Assembly (NCBI GenBank): GCA_016936355.1
Contig: JAFGYB010000057.1
Span: 19,361-83,360, forward strand
Source of the DNA: Bacteroidales bacterium
GTDB lineage: Bacteria > Bacteroidota > Bacteroidia > Bacteroidales > F082
Reading direction: 5' to 3'
DNA: 64,000 nt
The notes below the pieces were generated by a model. The model saw only the letters and a program-made list of their open reading frames with translations. It was not told where the DNA came from and did no database searches. The position numbers and the translations under genes are program-made. This document shows, piece after piece, positions 19,571 through 28,571 of the stretch (position 1 is its first letter; the number at the start of each line of letters is the position of its first letter).

Positions 19571-20007
19571 TGCCCAAAACCATGTTTGAACAGACAACGG
19601 ATAAAAACTGGTCGTTGCTCGATAAGCAAGTCCTCGAAACCGAATACGACATCGTAAGAATACGGCAATTGATACGTTCTCACGCCAAGGGAATCCAAAT
19701 GGGTATTGTGGACCAAACCCGTATTACTACTGCAGTCAGCGAGCTGTTAAGAAACATGTATAACTATGCCAACGGTGGTGAAGTACAAATAGAAACCGGT
19801 CCCGTTGAAGGGAAGATGGCACTCATCATCACCTGCAGCGACCACGGACCGGGCATTGAAAACCTGGAAATGGCCATGAGCGACGGATACACCACTGGAA
19901 TGGGATTGGGTTACGGACTACCCGGCGCCAAACGGCTGGTGGATAAATTTGAGATAGAAACACAAAAAGACAAGGGAACAACCGTAAGGCTGATAAAATG
20001 GAGATAG
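19570..20007 (+). CDS. RsbT-like serine/threonine kinase (GHKL anti-sigma-factor-kinase type)
   Basis: RITTAVSELLRNMYNYANGGEVQIE (N-box), DHGPGIENLE, TGMGLGYGLPGAKRLVDKFEIET. Confidence 0.9.
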   Translation: MPKTMFEQTTDKNWSLLDKQVLETEYDIVRIRQLIRSHAKGIQMGIVDQTRITTAVSELLRNMYNYANGGEVQIETGPVEGKMALIITCSDHGPGIENLEMAMSDGYTTGMGLGYGLPGAKRLVDKFEIETQKDKGTTVRLIKWR

Positions 20008-21059
20008 TAAGAAATCACATACTCAACCTGCCCATCGACAATGAATCCGACGTGGGAAACTGTCGCCGAAAAGGAGTGGCTATCGCCAAAGAAATGGGCT
20101 TTAATGAGGTGAAATCAAGCGAAATCGCCATTGTGATTTCCGAACTGGCCACCAACGTATTGCAACATGGCGGAGGCAGGGGCAAAATGTTGATCTGCCA
20201 GATCGAGGATCACGAAAAACAAAAAGCCCTGGAAATCTGGTGTTACGACACAGGAAATGGCATTTCAAACATTGAAAAATCCATTCAGGACGGCATCACC
20301 GAAAAAAAATCGCTGGGTCTTGGGCTGGGCTCCATCAGACGCCTTTCCGATGAAATGGAAATCAACCCCGACATACCACTTCTTTTAAAGGAAACCCTCG
20401 GGGCTGAGATTTTCAAATACAACCATTCGATCCGCACTTTAAAAAAATTCCCCGGTAAAAAATGGGTGGGTACCAACAGGTCGCTCATTGTTGGAGCATC
20501 CTCCAGGTGTCATTATGGTGAAACCATCAACGGGGATGCCTTTCTGTTCAGTCACCTGAGTGCCACCCGCACCCTTGCCGCCGTCATCGACGGGCTGGGA
20601 CATGGGAAGGAAGCCCACCTGGCTTCGGATCTCATCCGGGAAAAGATTCTTTCAAGCCCCGATCTGTCACCCGACAAACTCATCAGCCACATTCACACTT
20701 CAGTGCGTGGTACCCGGGGGGCGGTGATGGGCCTTGCCAGCATCAATACTGAAACCAACAAGCTTTCTTTCTCGGGAATAGGCAATATCGAAAGTTTTAT
20801 TGTGACCAGACAAGGGAAAAAAACATTATTGTCTTTTGCCGGAATTATCGGACACAACATCCGTACCCCCAGAATATTTGAATGTGATTTTGAACCGGGA
20901 GATGTTCTTTGCATGTATTCCGATGGCATTACCACCAGGTGGAGAACGGAAGACATCGACTGGAACGCGTCCCCGCAAAAAAATGCCGAACTGATAACAA
21001 ACAAATACGCACGGCCCAATGACGACGCTACCATTCTTATCGTCCGCTACGCTCAATAA
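19998..21059 (+). CDS. RsbX-like SpoIIE/PP2C phosphatase with N-terminal RsbT-like GHKL domain
   Basis: N-term [16 protein letters not shown] ... [13 protein letters not shown]-term [40 protein letters not shown]. Confidence 0.88.
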   Translation: MEIVRNHILNLPIDNESDVGNCRRKGVAIAKEMGFNEVKSSEIAIVISELATNVLQHGGGRGKMLICQIEDHEKQKALEIWCYDTGNGISNIEKSIQDGITEKKSLGLGLGSIRRLSDEMEINPDIPLLLKETLGAEIFKYNHSIRTLKKFPGKKWVGTNRSLIVGASSRCHYGETINGDAFLFSHLSATRTLAAVIDGLGHGKEAHLASDLIREKILSSPDLSPDKLISHIHTSVRGTRGAVMGLASINTETNKLSFSGIGNIESFIVTRQGKKTLLSFAGIIGHNIRTPRIFECDFEPGDVLCMYSDGITTRWRTEDIDWNASPQKNAELITNKYARPNDDATILIVRYAQ

Positions 21060-23298
21060 AGCAGGCGAGGTACAAGTGCTCCTGGAAGCAGACGTGGTAA
21101 GGGTGCGCAACATTGCCACCATGCTCTCACAGGAGCTGCAATTCGACAGAACCACCTGCATTCGTATTGGGACCGCCGTCTCGGAACTGAGCCGAAACAT
21201 GATTGAACATGCCCACGGAGGGAGCATCACTTTTTACATTACAGAAAGAAAAGCGAAATCGGACGGTATTGTTATCGTTTTTGCCGACAAGGGAAAAGGA
21301 ATTGAAAACCTCGAAGAAATTCAATCGGGAAAGTTTAAGTCAAAAATGGGGATGGGCGTAGGCCTGGCAGGCTCCCAGCGGTTGATGGACGACTTTCACA
21401 TTGAGTCGGTCAATGGAAAAGGCACTACCATTACCATTGCAAAATGGTTGCCTCCGTTCACTTCACCCCTTTCTGCCGAAAAGATCGCTACCATGCAACA
21501 GGTATTTGCCAAAATTATAAGCCGCGGCGATGCCAGTATGGTCGAAACCATCAACGAGCAGAACAACGAACTCCTGTTTATCCTGAAAGAACTTCAGGAG
21601 CGAAACAACGAAATCGAAATGATCAATCAGGAACTGGAGGAAACCAACCGGGGCATCGTAGCCCTGAATGCAGAACTGGAAGACAAAGCCGAAGCCATCG
21701 AAAAAGCAAAGATTGAAGCAGAAAAAGCCAACAAAGCCAAAAGTGAATTTCTTGCCAACATGAGCCACGAAATTCGCACGCCCATGAATGGGATCAATGG
21801 TATGCTGGAACTGGTAATGACTTCGGACCTCACAGAAGAACAAACACAGTTTCTCACCATGGCCAGCGAAAGTGCCGATATTTTACTGAGTCTGCTGAAT
21901 GATATCCTCGATTTCTCTAAAATTGAAGCCGGACAGCTGGAACTGGAAGAAGTCGATTTTCAGATTCGGAATGTCATAGAAGGTGTTTCTGATGTCGTCA
22001 TTCAGAAAATTGAAGACAAGGGGCTTGAACTGAACCTGTTCATCGAAAGTACCATACCCAAATTTGTCATCGGTGACCCGGTACGGTTACGACAAGTCAT
22101 CATCAACCTGGTGGGGAACGCCATCAAATTCACCAGGGACGGGGAGATCAATATTTCCGTTCAGGATCACTCCGGTTCCGCACCGGAAAACCACCCACTC
22201 CCCGGCAATCAAATCGAGATATTGTTTACCGTCGAAGATACGGGCATAGGGATTGCCGAAGAAAAACAAAAAGCCATCTTCGAAAGCTTTTCACAGGCCG
22301 ACACCTCCACCACACGCAAATACGGCGGTACCGGACTGGGACTTACCATCAGCAAAAACCTGGCGCACCTGATGCAAGGCGACCTGTGGGTTAAAAGCCA
22401 ACCCGATCAGGGCAGTACTTTTTATTTCACTGCCCGGTTTTTGAAGTCCGAACGAGCCAAAGAAGACGCATTACAAATACCCGATAAAATCCACAAACTT
22501 CATGTACTCATACTGGATGACAACAAAACAAACCGCATGATCCTGAACAAGATGGTACAAAACTTTGGTTTTAGTACCGATGTCTTTGAAGTCCCCGATG
22601 AGGCAATCAAGGCATTTCTTGCAGCAAAAAAGGATGCGTACGACCTGATTATTTCAGACTATCAGATGCCCGGGATGAGCGGTCTCAATGTGATAGAAGC
22701 CATCAGAGAAAAATCCGATGTGCCGACATTGATTCTGACGTCCGTCGGATTGTGGAGCAACAGAAAAACATTAGGCCAACTGAAAAACACTGAATTCCTG
22801 ACAAAACCCGTAAAACAATCTGTATTGTACCATGCCATCCTGAAAATTATGGGCGTATCCGATGGTTCCGTTCAAAAGGAAAAAACACAACTCCTCGAAT
22901 CCATCCTCGAACGATTACAGTCGTTGTCAGGGGAAACAAGGGTACTGCTGGCGGAAGACAACATCATCAACCAACGGGTTGCAGCGGCAGTCATTACCAA
23001 AATCGGACTTCAACTGGATATTGCGGGCGATGGCACCGAAGTCCTCGAAGCATTGCAAGAAAGAGAATACGACATCGTGCTGATGGATGTTCAGATGCCC
23101 ATTTTGGACGGCTTGATGACCACAAAGAAGATTCGTGAAAATCCAAAAATGAAACACCTGCCCATTATTGCCATGACTGCCAACGCCATGAAGGGCGACC
23201 GGGAGCGGTGCCTCGAAGCAGGAATGAACGACTATATGTCCAAACCCATTAAGTTGGAAACCCTGATTGGCATTCTCGAGAAATGGCTCATTAAATAG
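21019..23298 (+). CDS. Hybrid histidine kinase: RsbT-like GHKL + coiled coil + HisKA + HATPase_c + REC + REC
   Basis: N-term [48 protein letters not shown] (His at 21766-21768); second HATPase [15 protein letters not shown]1 [18 protein letters not shown]2 [15 protein letters not shown]. Confidence 0.92.
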   Translation: MTTLPFLSSATLNKAGEVQVLLEADVVRVRNIATMLSQELQFDRTTCIRIGTAVSELSRNMIEHAHGGSITFYITERKAKSDGIVIVFADKGKGIENLEEIQSGKFKSKMGMGVGLAGSQRLMDDFHIESVNGKGTTITIAKWLPPFTSPLSAEKIATMQQVFAKIISRGDASMVETINEQNNELLFILKELQERNNEIEMINQELEETNRGIVALNAELEDKAEAIEKAKIEAEKANKAKSEFLANMSHEIRTPMNGINGMLELVMTSDLTEEQTQFLTMASESADILLSLLNDILDFSKIEAGQLELEEVDFQIRNVIEGVSDVVIQKIEDKGLELNLFIESTIPKFVIGDPVRLRQVIINLVGNAIKFTRDGEINISVQDHSGSAPENHPLPGNQIEILFTVEDTGIGIAEEKQKAIFESFSQADTSTTRKYGGTGLGLTISKNLAHLMQGDLWVKSQPDQGSTFYFTARFLKSERAKEDALQIPDKIHKLHVLILDDNKTNRMILNKMVQNFGFSTDVFEVPDEAIKAFLAAKKDAYDLIISDYQMPGMSGLNVIEAIREKSDVPTLILTSVGLWSNRKTLGQLKNTEFLTKPVKQSVLYHAILKIMGVSDGSVQKEKTQLLESILERLQSLSGETRVLLAEDNIINQRVAAAVITKIGLQLDIAGDGTEVLEALQEREYDIVLMDVQMPILDGLMTTKKIRENPKMKHLPIIAMTANAMKGDRERCLEAGMNDYMSKPIKLETLIGILEKWLIK

Positions 23299-23307
23299 CT
23301 GCAAAAA

Positions 23308-24774
23308 TCAATCAAACTTCCAGGTACTGCCTTCCTTGGTATCCTTGATCTGGATGTTCAGTTTGGCCAGTTCGTCCCTGATCTTATCGGCCGTAGCGTA
23401 ATCCTTGTTGTTTTTGGCATCCTGCCGCATCTTCAGCAGCGTTTCCATCAGGTAGTCGATCAGCTGATTGTTGTCCTGTTGCTGATCGTCTTTCAACCCC
23501 AGGATATCGAACAAATAAGTCCCGAAGAATTTTTTGGTGTATTCGATGTCGGCTGCCGTCAGTTTTTCCTTGCCGTCGTTCACCAGGTTTAGCATCCGGG
23601 CCAGGTCGAACAAATTGGCAATGGCGATTGGGGTATTCAGGTCGTCGTTCATGGCTTCGTCGCACAGCTTTTCCACGGCTTTCACGTCCACGGTCGAAAC
23701 CTCCGAAGCGGTTAACTTATCCAGCAAATGCCAGGCATCAAACAGCTTGCTCATGCCCTTTTCAGCGGCCTGCAGCGCTTCGGTAGAGAAATCCAGCGTA
23801 CTGCGGTAGTGGGCCTGAAGGATAAAGAAGCGGATGACCATGGGCGGATACGCGCGATCCAGCGCGTCGTGTACACCGGTGAAAAACTCGTTCAGTGTGA
23901 TGAAGTTGTTCAGCGACTTGCCCATCTTCTGTCCGTTGATGGTGATCATGTTGTTGTGCATCCAGTATTTCACCGGATCGTGACCGGTAGCCGCGTTGGA
24001 CTGGGCAATTTCCGATTCGTGATGCGGAAACAGCAGGTCCATTCCGCCACCGTGGATATCAAATTCTTCGCCCAGGTATTTGGCGCCCATGGCCGAGCAT
24101 TCGAGGTGCCAGCCCGGATAACCTTCGCTCCAGGGTGAAGGCCAGTGCATCAGATGGGTGGGATCGGCCTTTTTCCACAGGGCAAAATCGTAGGGATTCT
24201 TTTTCTCATCCTGACCAGCCAGTTCGCGGGTGTTTTTCAGCAGTTCTTCAATGCGGCGGCCGGAAAGTTTTCCGTAGTTGTATTCTTTGTTGTATTTCTC
24301 CACATCGAAATACAGCGACCCTTCCGATTCGTAAGCATAACCGCTTTCGATGATCTTTTTGATGAGCTCGATCTGTTCAATGATGTGACCCGATGCCGTG
24401 GGTTCAATGCTGGGGGGCAGCGTATTCAGCTGCTCCATGTTCTGGTGGTAGCGGTCGGTGAAATACTTTACCACTTCCATGGGTTCCAGCGCTTCCAGCT
24501 GGGCTTTCTTCTGCACCTTGTCTTCGCCTTCGTCGGCGTCGCCCACCAAATGGCCCACATCGGTGATGTTGCGCACATAGCGCACCTTGTAGCCCAGGTG
24601 TTTCAGGTAACGAAACAGAATGTCAAAGGTAATGGCCGGCCGGGCGTGACCGAGATGGGCATCGCCATACACGGTTGGTCCACACACATAAAGGCCCACA
24701 TGCGGCGGATTGATGGGTTCGAAGACTTCCTTTTTCCGACTGAGCGTGTTGTATATGACCAGCTTGTGTTCCAT
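23308..24774 (-). CDS. cysS: Cysteinyl-tRNA synthetase
   Basis: [62 protein letters not shown] (KMSKS variant). Start at internal MEHKL assumed. Confidence 0.95.
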   Translation of the reverse strand: MEHKLVIYNTLSRKKEVFEPINPPHVGLYVCGPTVYGDAHLGHARPAITFDILFRYLKHLGYKVRYVRNITDVGHLVGDADEGEDKVQKKAQLEALEPMEVVKYFTDRYHQNMEQLNTLPPSIEPTASGHIIEQIELIKKIIESGYAYESEGSLYFDVEKYNKEYNYGKLSGRRIEELLKNTRELAGQDEKKNPYDFALWKKADPTHLMHWPSPWSEGYPGWHLECSAMGAKYLGEEFDIHGGGMDLLFPHHESEIAQSNAATGHDPVKYWMHNNMITINGQKMGKSLNNFITLNEFFTGVHDALDRAYPPMVIRFFILQAHYRSTLDFSTEALQAAEKGMSKLFDAWHLLDKLTASEVSTVDVKAVEKLCDEAMNDDLNTPIAIANLFDLARMLNLVNDGKEKLTAADIEYTKKFFGTYLFDILGLKDDQQQDNNQLIDYLMETLLKMRQDAKNNKDYATADKIRDELAKLNIQIKDTKEGSTWKFD

Positions 24775-24819
24775 GTCCTGAAAATTAAAATGCAAAATTA
24801 ATCAAAAGTTCATCAAATG

Positions 24820-24864
24820 CCTAAAGTACTTAGCATGCCTTGAGTACTTAAAGTGAAGTATTGA
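24820..24864. repeat. Degenerate 9-bp-period tandem repeat
   Basis: CCTAAAGTA CTTAGCATG CCTTGAGTA CTTAAAGTG AAGTATTGA. Confidence 0.5.
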
Positions 24865-24899
24865 TTTTCTTTCGGACAGACACCTGAACGGACGGACGT

Positions 24900-25253
24900 T
24901 TATTCTTCGCTGTTCACCCGTTCGTCGATAAACTTACTGATCTCTTCCAGCTTGTCCATGGGCAGGGCATTGAGCGAGCGGGTGATGTCAATGACCTTGC
25001 TTTCGGTTCGTATAAGCCGGTTCAGGGGATGGTCTTTGTCGTTCTGGTCGTCCGGCTTCCACTCCATTACATCGTTGGGCGTACAGCGAAGCAGCAGACA
25101 AACTCTTTCCAGGGCTTCCAGCCGGATGTGTTTCACTTCATTTTTCCTCATCCTCGTGGCCAGGTGGGTTCCTATTCCCGAATGGATCAGAAAGGAGTAC
25201 GGGCGTTCTATACCCCGGGCTTTAAACATGCGATCAAAATTGTAGCGTAACAT
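24900..25253 (-). CDS. Cro/C1-type helix-turn-helix protein
   Basis: HLATRMRKNEVKHIRLEALERVCLLLRCTPNDVMEW resembles XRE HTH. Confidence 0.75.
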   Translation of the reverse strand: MLRYNFDRMFKARGIERPYSFLIHSGIGTHLATRMRKNEVKHIRLEALERVCLLLRCTPNDVMEWKPDDQNDKDHPLNRLIRTESKVIDITRSLNALPMDKLEEISKFIDERVNSEE

Positions 25254-25500
25254 GATATGTGTATTAAAGGGTTGAGTTAAAGGTACAAAAAATTATCCGC
25301 TTGGGCAAAGGCTTCCTTTTGTAGCCACTAACCTTTAGTTTTTCCGGACTTTGATGTTGTGTACTTAAAATTAAATGTTCTGTTAATGAATTATCCCGCA
25401 GAAAAACAGCTTATTCGTGCGCTTATTTTCAAAATACCTGTTTTTATCATCAATTTTTGTGTCATTTTATTGGTTTTTTCAGTTGTGTGTGTCTTATTTT

Positions 25501-25640
25501 CGGGGGGTGTTCTATTCTTCTCGGGGGGTGTTCTATTTTCCTCGGTGGGTGTTCTATTCTTTTCGGTTGGTATTCTATTCTCTTGTGCCGAGTTTCCGTT
25601 CTGTTGTGCTGAACTTCCATTATTCTGTGCCGATTTTCGG
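25501..25640. repeat. 21-bp tandem repeat, four clear plus two to three degenerate copies
   Basis: CGGGGGGTGTTCTATTCTTCT / CGGGGGGTGTTCTATTTTCCT / CGGTGGGTGTTCTATTCTTTT / CGGTTGGTATTCTATTCTCTT then GTGCCGAGTTTCCGTTCTGTT / GTGCTGAACTTCCATTATTCT / GTGCCGATTTTCGG. Confidence 0.85.
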
Positions 25641-25745
25641 TTCCGGAAACTACATTCTTAAAAAAACCAAACAGAAAAAGCAACTTACCGGGACAACCAA
25701 TAACTTTGGCGGATCGTTGTCGTTCCTTTTTTAAAGCAAATTCAA

Positions 25746-26300
25746 ATGATTACTTCAAAGAGCATAGTTTTAAAGATATTTTTTAGTCTGCTGGTCCTGC
25801 TGTTTGCCATCCGGCCTGTTCAGGCGCAGCAAAAGATACAAGCCGGTGTGGAACTGGATGCGCTGCCTTACCTCACCGGGGGCTACTTCGGCGCCGTTTG
25901 GGCGGGAAAGGGGCACATGCGTGCCCGGTTGCTTTATGCCAAGGTACACATGCCGAAATTCATGGTTCCTGCCGGATTTTCGGGAAACACGGTCCGTTCG
26001 GTGGCCCTGATGGCCGACTATTTTCTGAAAAAGAAACTGACCGGTTTCTGGCTGGGCAGCGGCGTTGTTTACTGGGACGGAACCCTGAGGGCCAACGAGC
26101 AAACAGCCTCGTACCACACGTACCTGCTCAACGGCAGTATGGGCTATGCGGTGAATCTTTCGAAGAGATTTTACCTCAGTCCGTGGGCCGGACTCAGTTT
26201 CCGCTTGGGCGGAGATCAGAACATCCGTACAGGCGGGGAAACCTATCGTGCTCCTTTTTTGAATCCCGAATTGTCGCTTAAGTTTGGGTACCGGTTTTAA
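25746..26300 (+). CDS. Putative outer-membrane beta-barrel-like secreted protein
   Basis: Signal peptide ending VQAQQ; alternating hydrophobic strands; C-terminal NPELSLKFGYRF; upstream TAACTTTG promoter-like element at 25701. Confidence 0.6.
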   Translation: MITSKSIVLKIFFSLLVLLFAIRPVQAQQKIQAGVELDALPYLTGGYFGAVWAGKGHMRARLLYAKVHMPKFMVPAGFSGNTVRSVALMADYFLKKKLTGFWLGSGVVYWDGTLRANEQTASYHTYLLNGSMGYAVNLSKRFYLSPWAGLSFRLGGDQNIRTGGETYRAPFLNPELSLKFGYRF

Positions 26301-26364
26301 TGAACCGGTGACGAGGTGAGCACCAGCTATTGTAAAGGATCGATCGATTCATGCAGCCGCTCAC

Positions 26365-26382
26365 GTCCCGATTCATCGGGAC
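26365..26382. repeat. Short palindrome GTCCCGATTCATCGGGAC
   Basis: Related GGG/CCC-flanked palindromes also at 26450-26467, about 26827-26844 and about 28507-28524. Confidence 0.6.
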
Positions 26383-26666
26383 TCAGAGTTGAACTGTTTT
26401 TAACATTCATTTCTTATCGACCTCCAACCACGCCGTCCCTATCGCGAGGCTCCCAATTCATCGGGAGACGAAGCGATCTCTTTTCCAACACAGATTGCCG
26501 CGTCGGCGTTTCAGGCTTTACCGCTTTTGGGTCACCGACCAAAGCAATCCCCTCCCGGGAGGGGCAGGCCGCAGGCCGGGGTGGGTTTTTGGATGTAAGT
26601 GCCTGTAAACAAGAACCCGGTACCCGGCGCCCCTTGGGGCGTTGCCCCAAACCCCAATTCCTTTTT

Positions 26667-26750
26667 TGTCATCTTGATCTGCCAAGGGCGGAGAAAGATC
26701 TCATCCTTAAAGCAGATCCTTCACTCCATTGCATTCCGTTCAGGATGACA
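26667..26750. repeat. REP/MITE-like imperfect hairpin element
   Basis: TGTCATCTTGA (26667-26677) pairs with TCAGGATGACA (26740-26750); internal AGATC / GATC complementarity. Confidence 0.55.
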
Positions 26751-26812
26751 GGCTTTTTGGGTACTAAAAAATGCACCATTGCGATGAGCCTCTTTTCTTT
26801 GTATTTTTAATG

Positions 26813-26865
26813 CAGGCTCATAAGCCATCCCGATGAATCGGGACTACTCATAGCCTAAACCGTTA
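26813..26865. repeat. Direct repeat copy A bracketing the accessory segment
   Basis: CAGGCTCATAAGCCATCCCGATGAATCGGGACTACTCATAGCCTAAACCGTTA; about 48 of 53 nt match copy B. Confidence 0.8.
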
Positions 26866-26898
26866 ATGCCAAGCTAAAAAAATTATAACAAAATATAG

Positions 26899-27852
26899 AT
26901 GACCAATCCAATTGATAATATATTACCAAGGGATACAGAAGATGGAGTATCAAAGATTCTACATAGTTTTTCTGAAACCATTGATGAATTTGTAAATTTT
27001 GGCACTCACGTTTTGAAATGGCATGTCGATATTAAAAGAGGCGGAGATGAACAGATGCCATTAATAATGTTTCTTAGGGAGTTACTTGAAAAAGCAGATT
27101 CTATTTCCATATTAGTCAAAAACTCATCAATTGACCCTGCAAAAACAATCTTGAGAAGTTTGTTTGAACTACACCTCTATATTTCATATTTACTCGAGAG
27201 TCATTTTCAAGACAGGTCGATGGCATTTTTGGTTTGGAATGCAAAAAATATAATTAAAACAAATAACGCTTTCTTAAAAGGAAATCAAGAATACAAAAAC
27301 CTAAAAAGACAGGTTGAGAACGACAATTCATTTCTTGATATCAATGACCTTGACCGTCTGCCGTCAGCTACGCCAATCATTGATAATCAAGAAGCTCTGT
27401 TGCAACGACCAGAATATAAAAAAGCATTAACAGAATACGAAAAAACAAAAAAGCGTTTTGGTAATCCGAAATGGTATAGTCTTTTTAATGGTCCTCAAAG
27501 TATTCAAGGCTTAGCAATTCATTTGAAAATGTCATCTTTCTATGAGTTAGTTTACCGGAATTGGTCTGGAAGTGTTCATAGCACAGATATTATTAATGGG
27601 AAAATAGTAAAAAGTCAGAATGCAAATGAGGTTTCAGATAAAATTTCTGCTGACATAATACAAATAAGATTACCCAAGGATGCGCAAAGTGTTTCAGCAT
27701 TTACTTTAGTTTTAATGATAAAGACATACAGTACACTAATTAATACTAAAATTCCAGACAAAAAAGTAGAATATACAAAGTGGTATTTAAGCGTTCGAAA
27801 TAGAATGTCCAAAGTGACAAGTAAAGAACAATTAATAAAAATTGAGTATTAA
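26899..27852 (+). CDS. DUF5677-like protein
   Basis: LVKNSSIDPAKTILRSLFELHLYISYLLE...; helical; AT-rich compared with the flanks. Confidence 0.6.
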   Translation: MTNPIDNILPRDTEDGVSKILHSFSETIDEFVNFGTHVLKWHVDIKRGGDEQMPLIMFLRELLEKADSISILVKNSSIDPAKTILRSLFELHLYISYLLESHFQDRSMAFLVWNAKNIIKTNNAFLKGNQEYKNLKRQVENDNSFLDINDLDRLPSATPIIDNQEALLQRPEYKKALTEYEKTKKRFGNPKWYSLFNGPQSIQGLAIHLKMSSFYELVYRNWSGSVHSTDIINGKIVKSQNANEVSDKISADIIQIRLPKDAQSVSAFTLVLMIKTYSTLINTKIPDKKVEYTKWYLSVRNRMSKVTSKEQLIKIEY

Positions 27853-28049
27853 AAATTAAAAGCCAAGCGTTAACAAATTGCAAATTGCATCCCAGCTTTC
27901 GTCCTCGTTTCAGCCTGCGGCGGACAAGTGTAACTTGTAACATAGCCTTCCAAGTGGCCCTGCGGAACACTTGAAAGAGCGGGGTTTTCGAAAGAACTGA
28001 AAAATGAGCAAGAAAATAATAACTTTGGAATTTTAGAGAATTAATTGGA

Positions 28050-28457
28050 ATGAAAAACTATTATTACATATTCTGGTCAGATGCGATTCAGAGAATTAGA
28101 AAATTTCATCCACAAAAAAAGAACTGGAAATTATCAATATACATTTTAAATTCTTGGATTCATGCTCTGAACTTTTTTATAATAGCCCTTTGGTTAAAAT
28201 ATTTTCATTTGCTGAAAATCAAATTACCAGAAATAAAGATATTTCCTGGAGAGACCATAAATGAATTTATATCATTTGCATTGGTTTTTGTAATCCCTTT
28301 TTTAATTTTAAATTACTTTCTTATTTTCTACAAAGACAGGTATAAGAAGATTATTGAAAAATATTATATTGAAGGAGGGAATTATGCTTTTCCGTATACA
28401 TTAACAATTGTATTGGGTGCTTTTATCTCAGCAATTTTATATAGCATTTTGATATGA
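28050..28457 (+). CDS. Hypothetical small membrane protein
   Basis: 135 aa with three apparent hydrophobic segments, AT-rich. Confidence 0.5.
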   Translation: MKNYYYIFWSDAIQRIRKFHPQKKNWKLSIYILNSWIHALNFFIIALWLKYFHLLKIKLPEIKIFPGETINEFISFALVFVIPFLILNYFLIFYKDRYKKIIEKYYIEGGNYAFPYTLTIVLGAFISAILYSILI

Positions 28458-28492
28458 ATGTTTTAAATGAAGAAGAAAAACTGGCTACAACA

Positions 28493-28545
28493 CAGGCTCA
28501 TAACCAATCCCGATAAATCGGGACTGCTCATAGCCTAAACCGTTA
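28493..28545. repeat. Direct repeat copy B bracketing the accessory segment
   Basis: CAGGCTCATAACCAATCCCGATAAATCGGGACTGCTCATAGCCTAAACCGTTA, exactly 1680 nt from copy A. Confidence 0.8.
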
Positions 28546-28571
28546 TCGAGTATGACGAAAAACCAAACCGT

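Noticed and set aside
25501-25640. CRISPR-like array
   Set aside because: Repeats are contiguous 21-mers without spacers and there are no cas genes in the window
26316-26810. 164-aa plus-strand ORF
   Set aside because: Runs through a patchwork of palindromes and repeats; the translation looks non-protein-like
26813-28545. Classical integron attC sites
   Set aside because: The hairpin-bearing direct repeats look cassette-like, but GTTAATG/GTTATCG do not match the GTTRRRY core, no clean RYYYAAC partner is present and there is no integrase in the window; kept only as an undefined repeat-bracketed cassette
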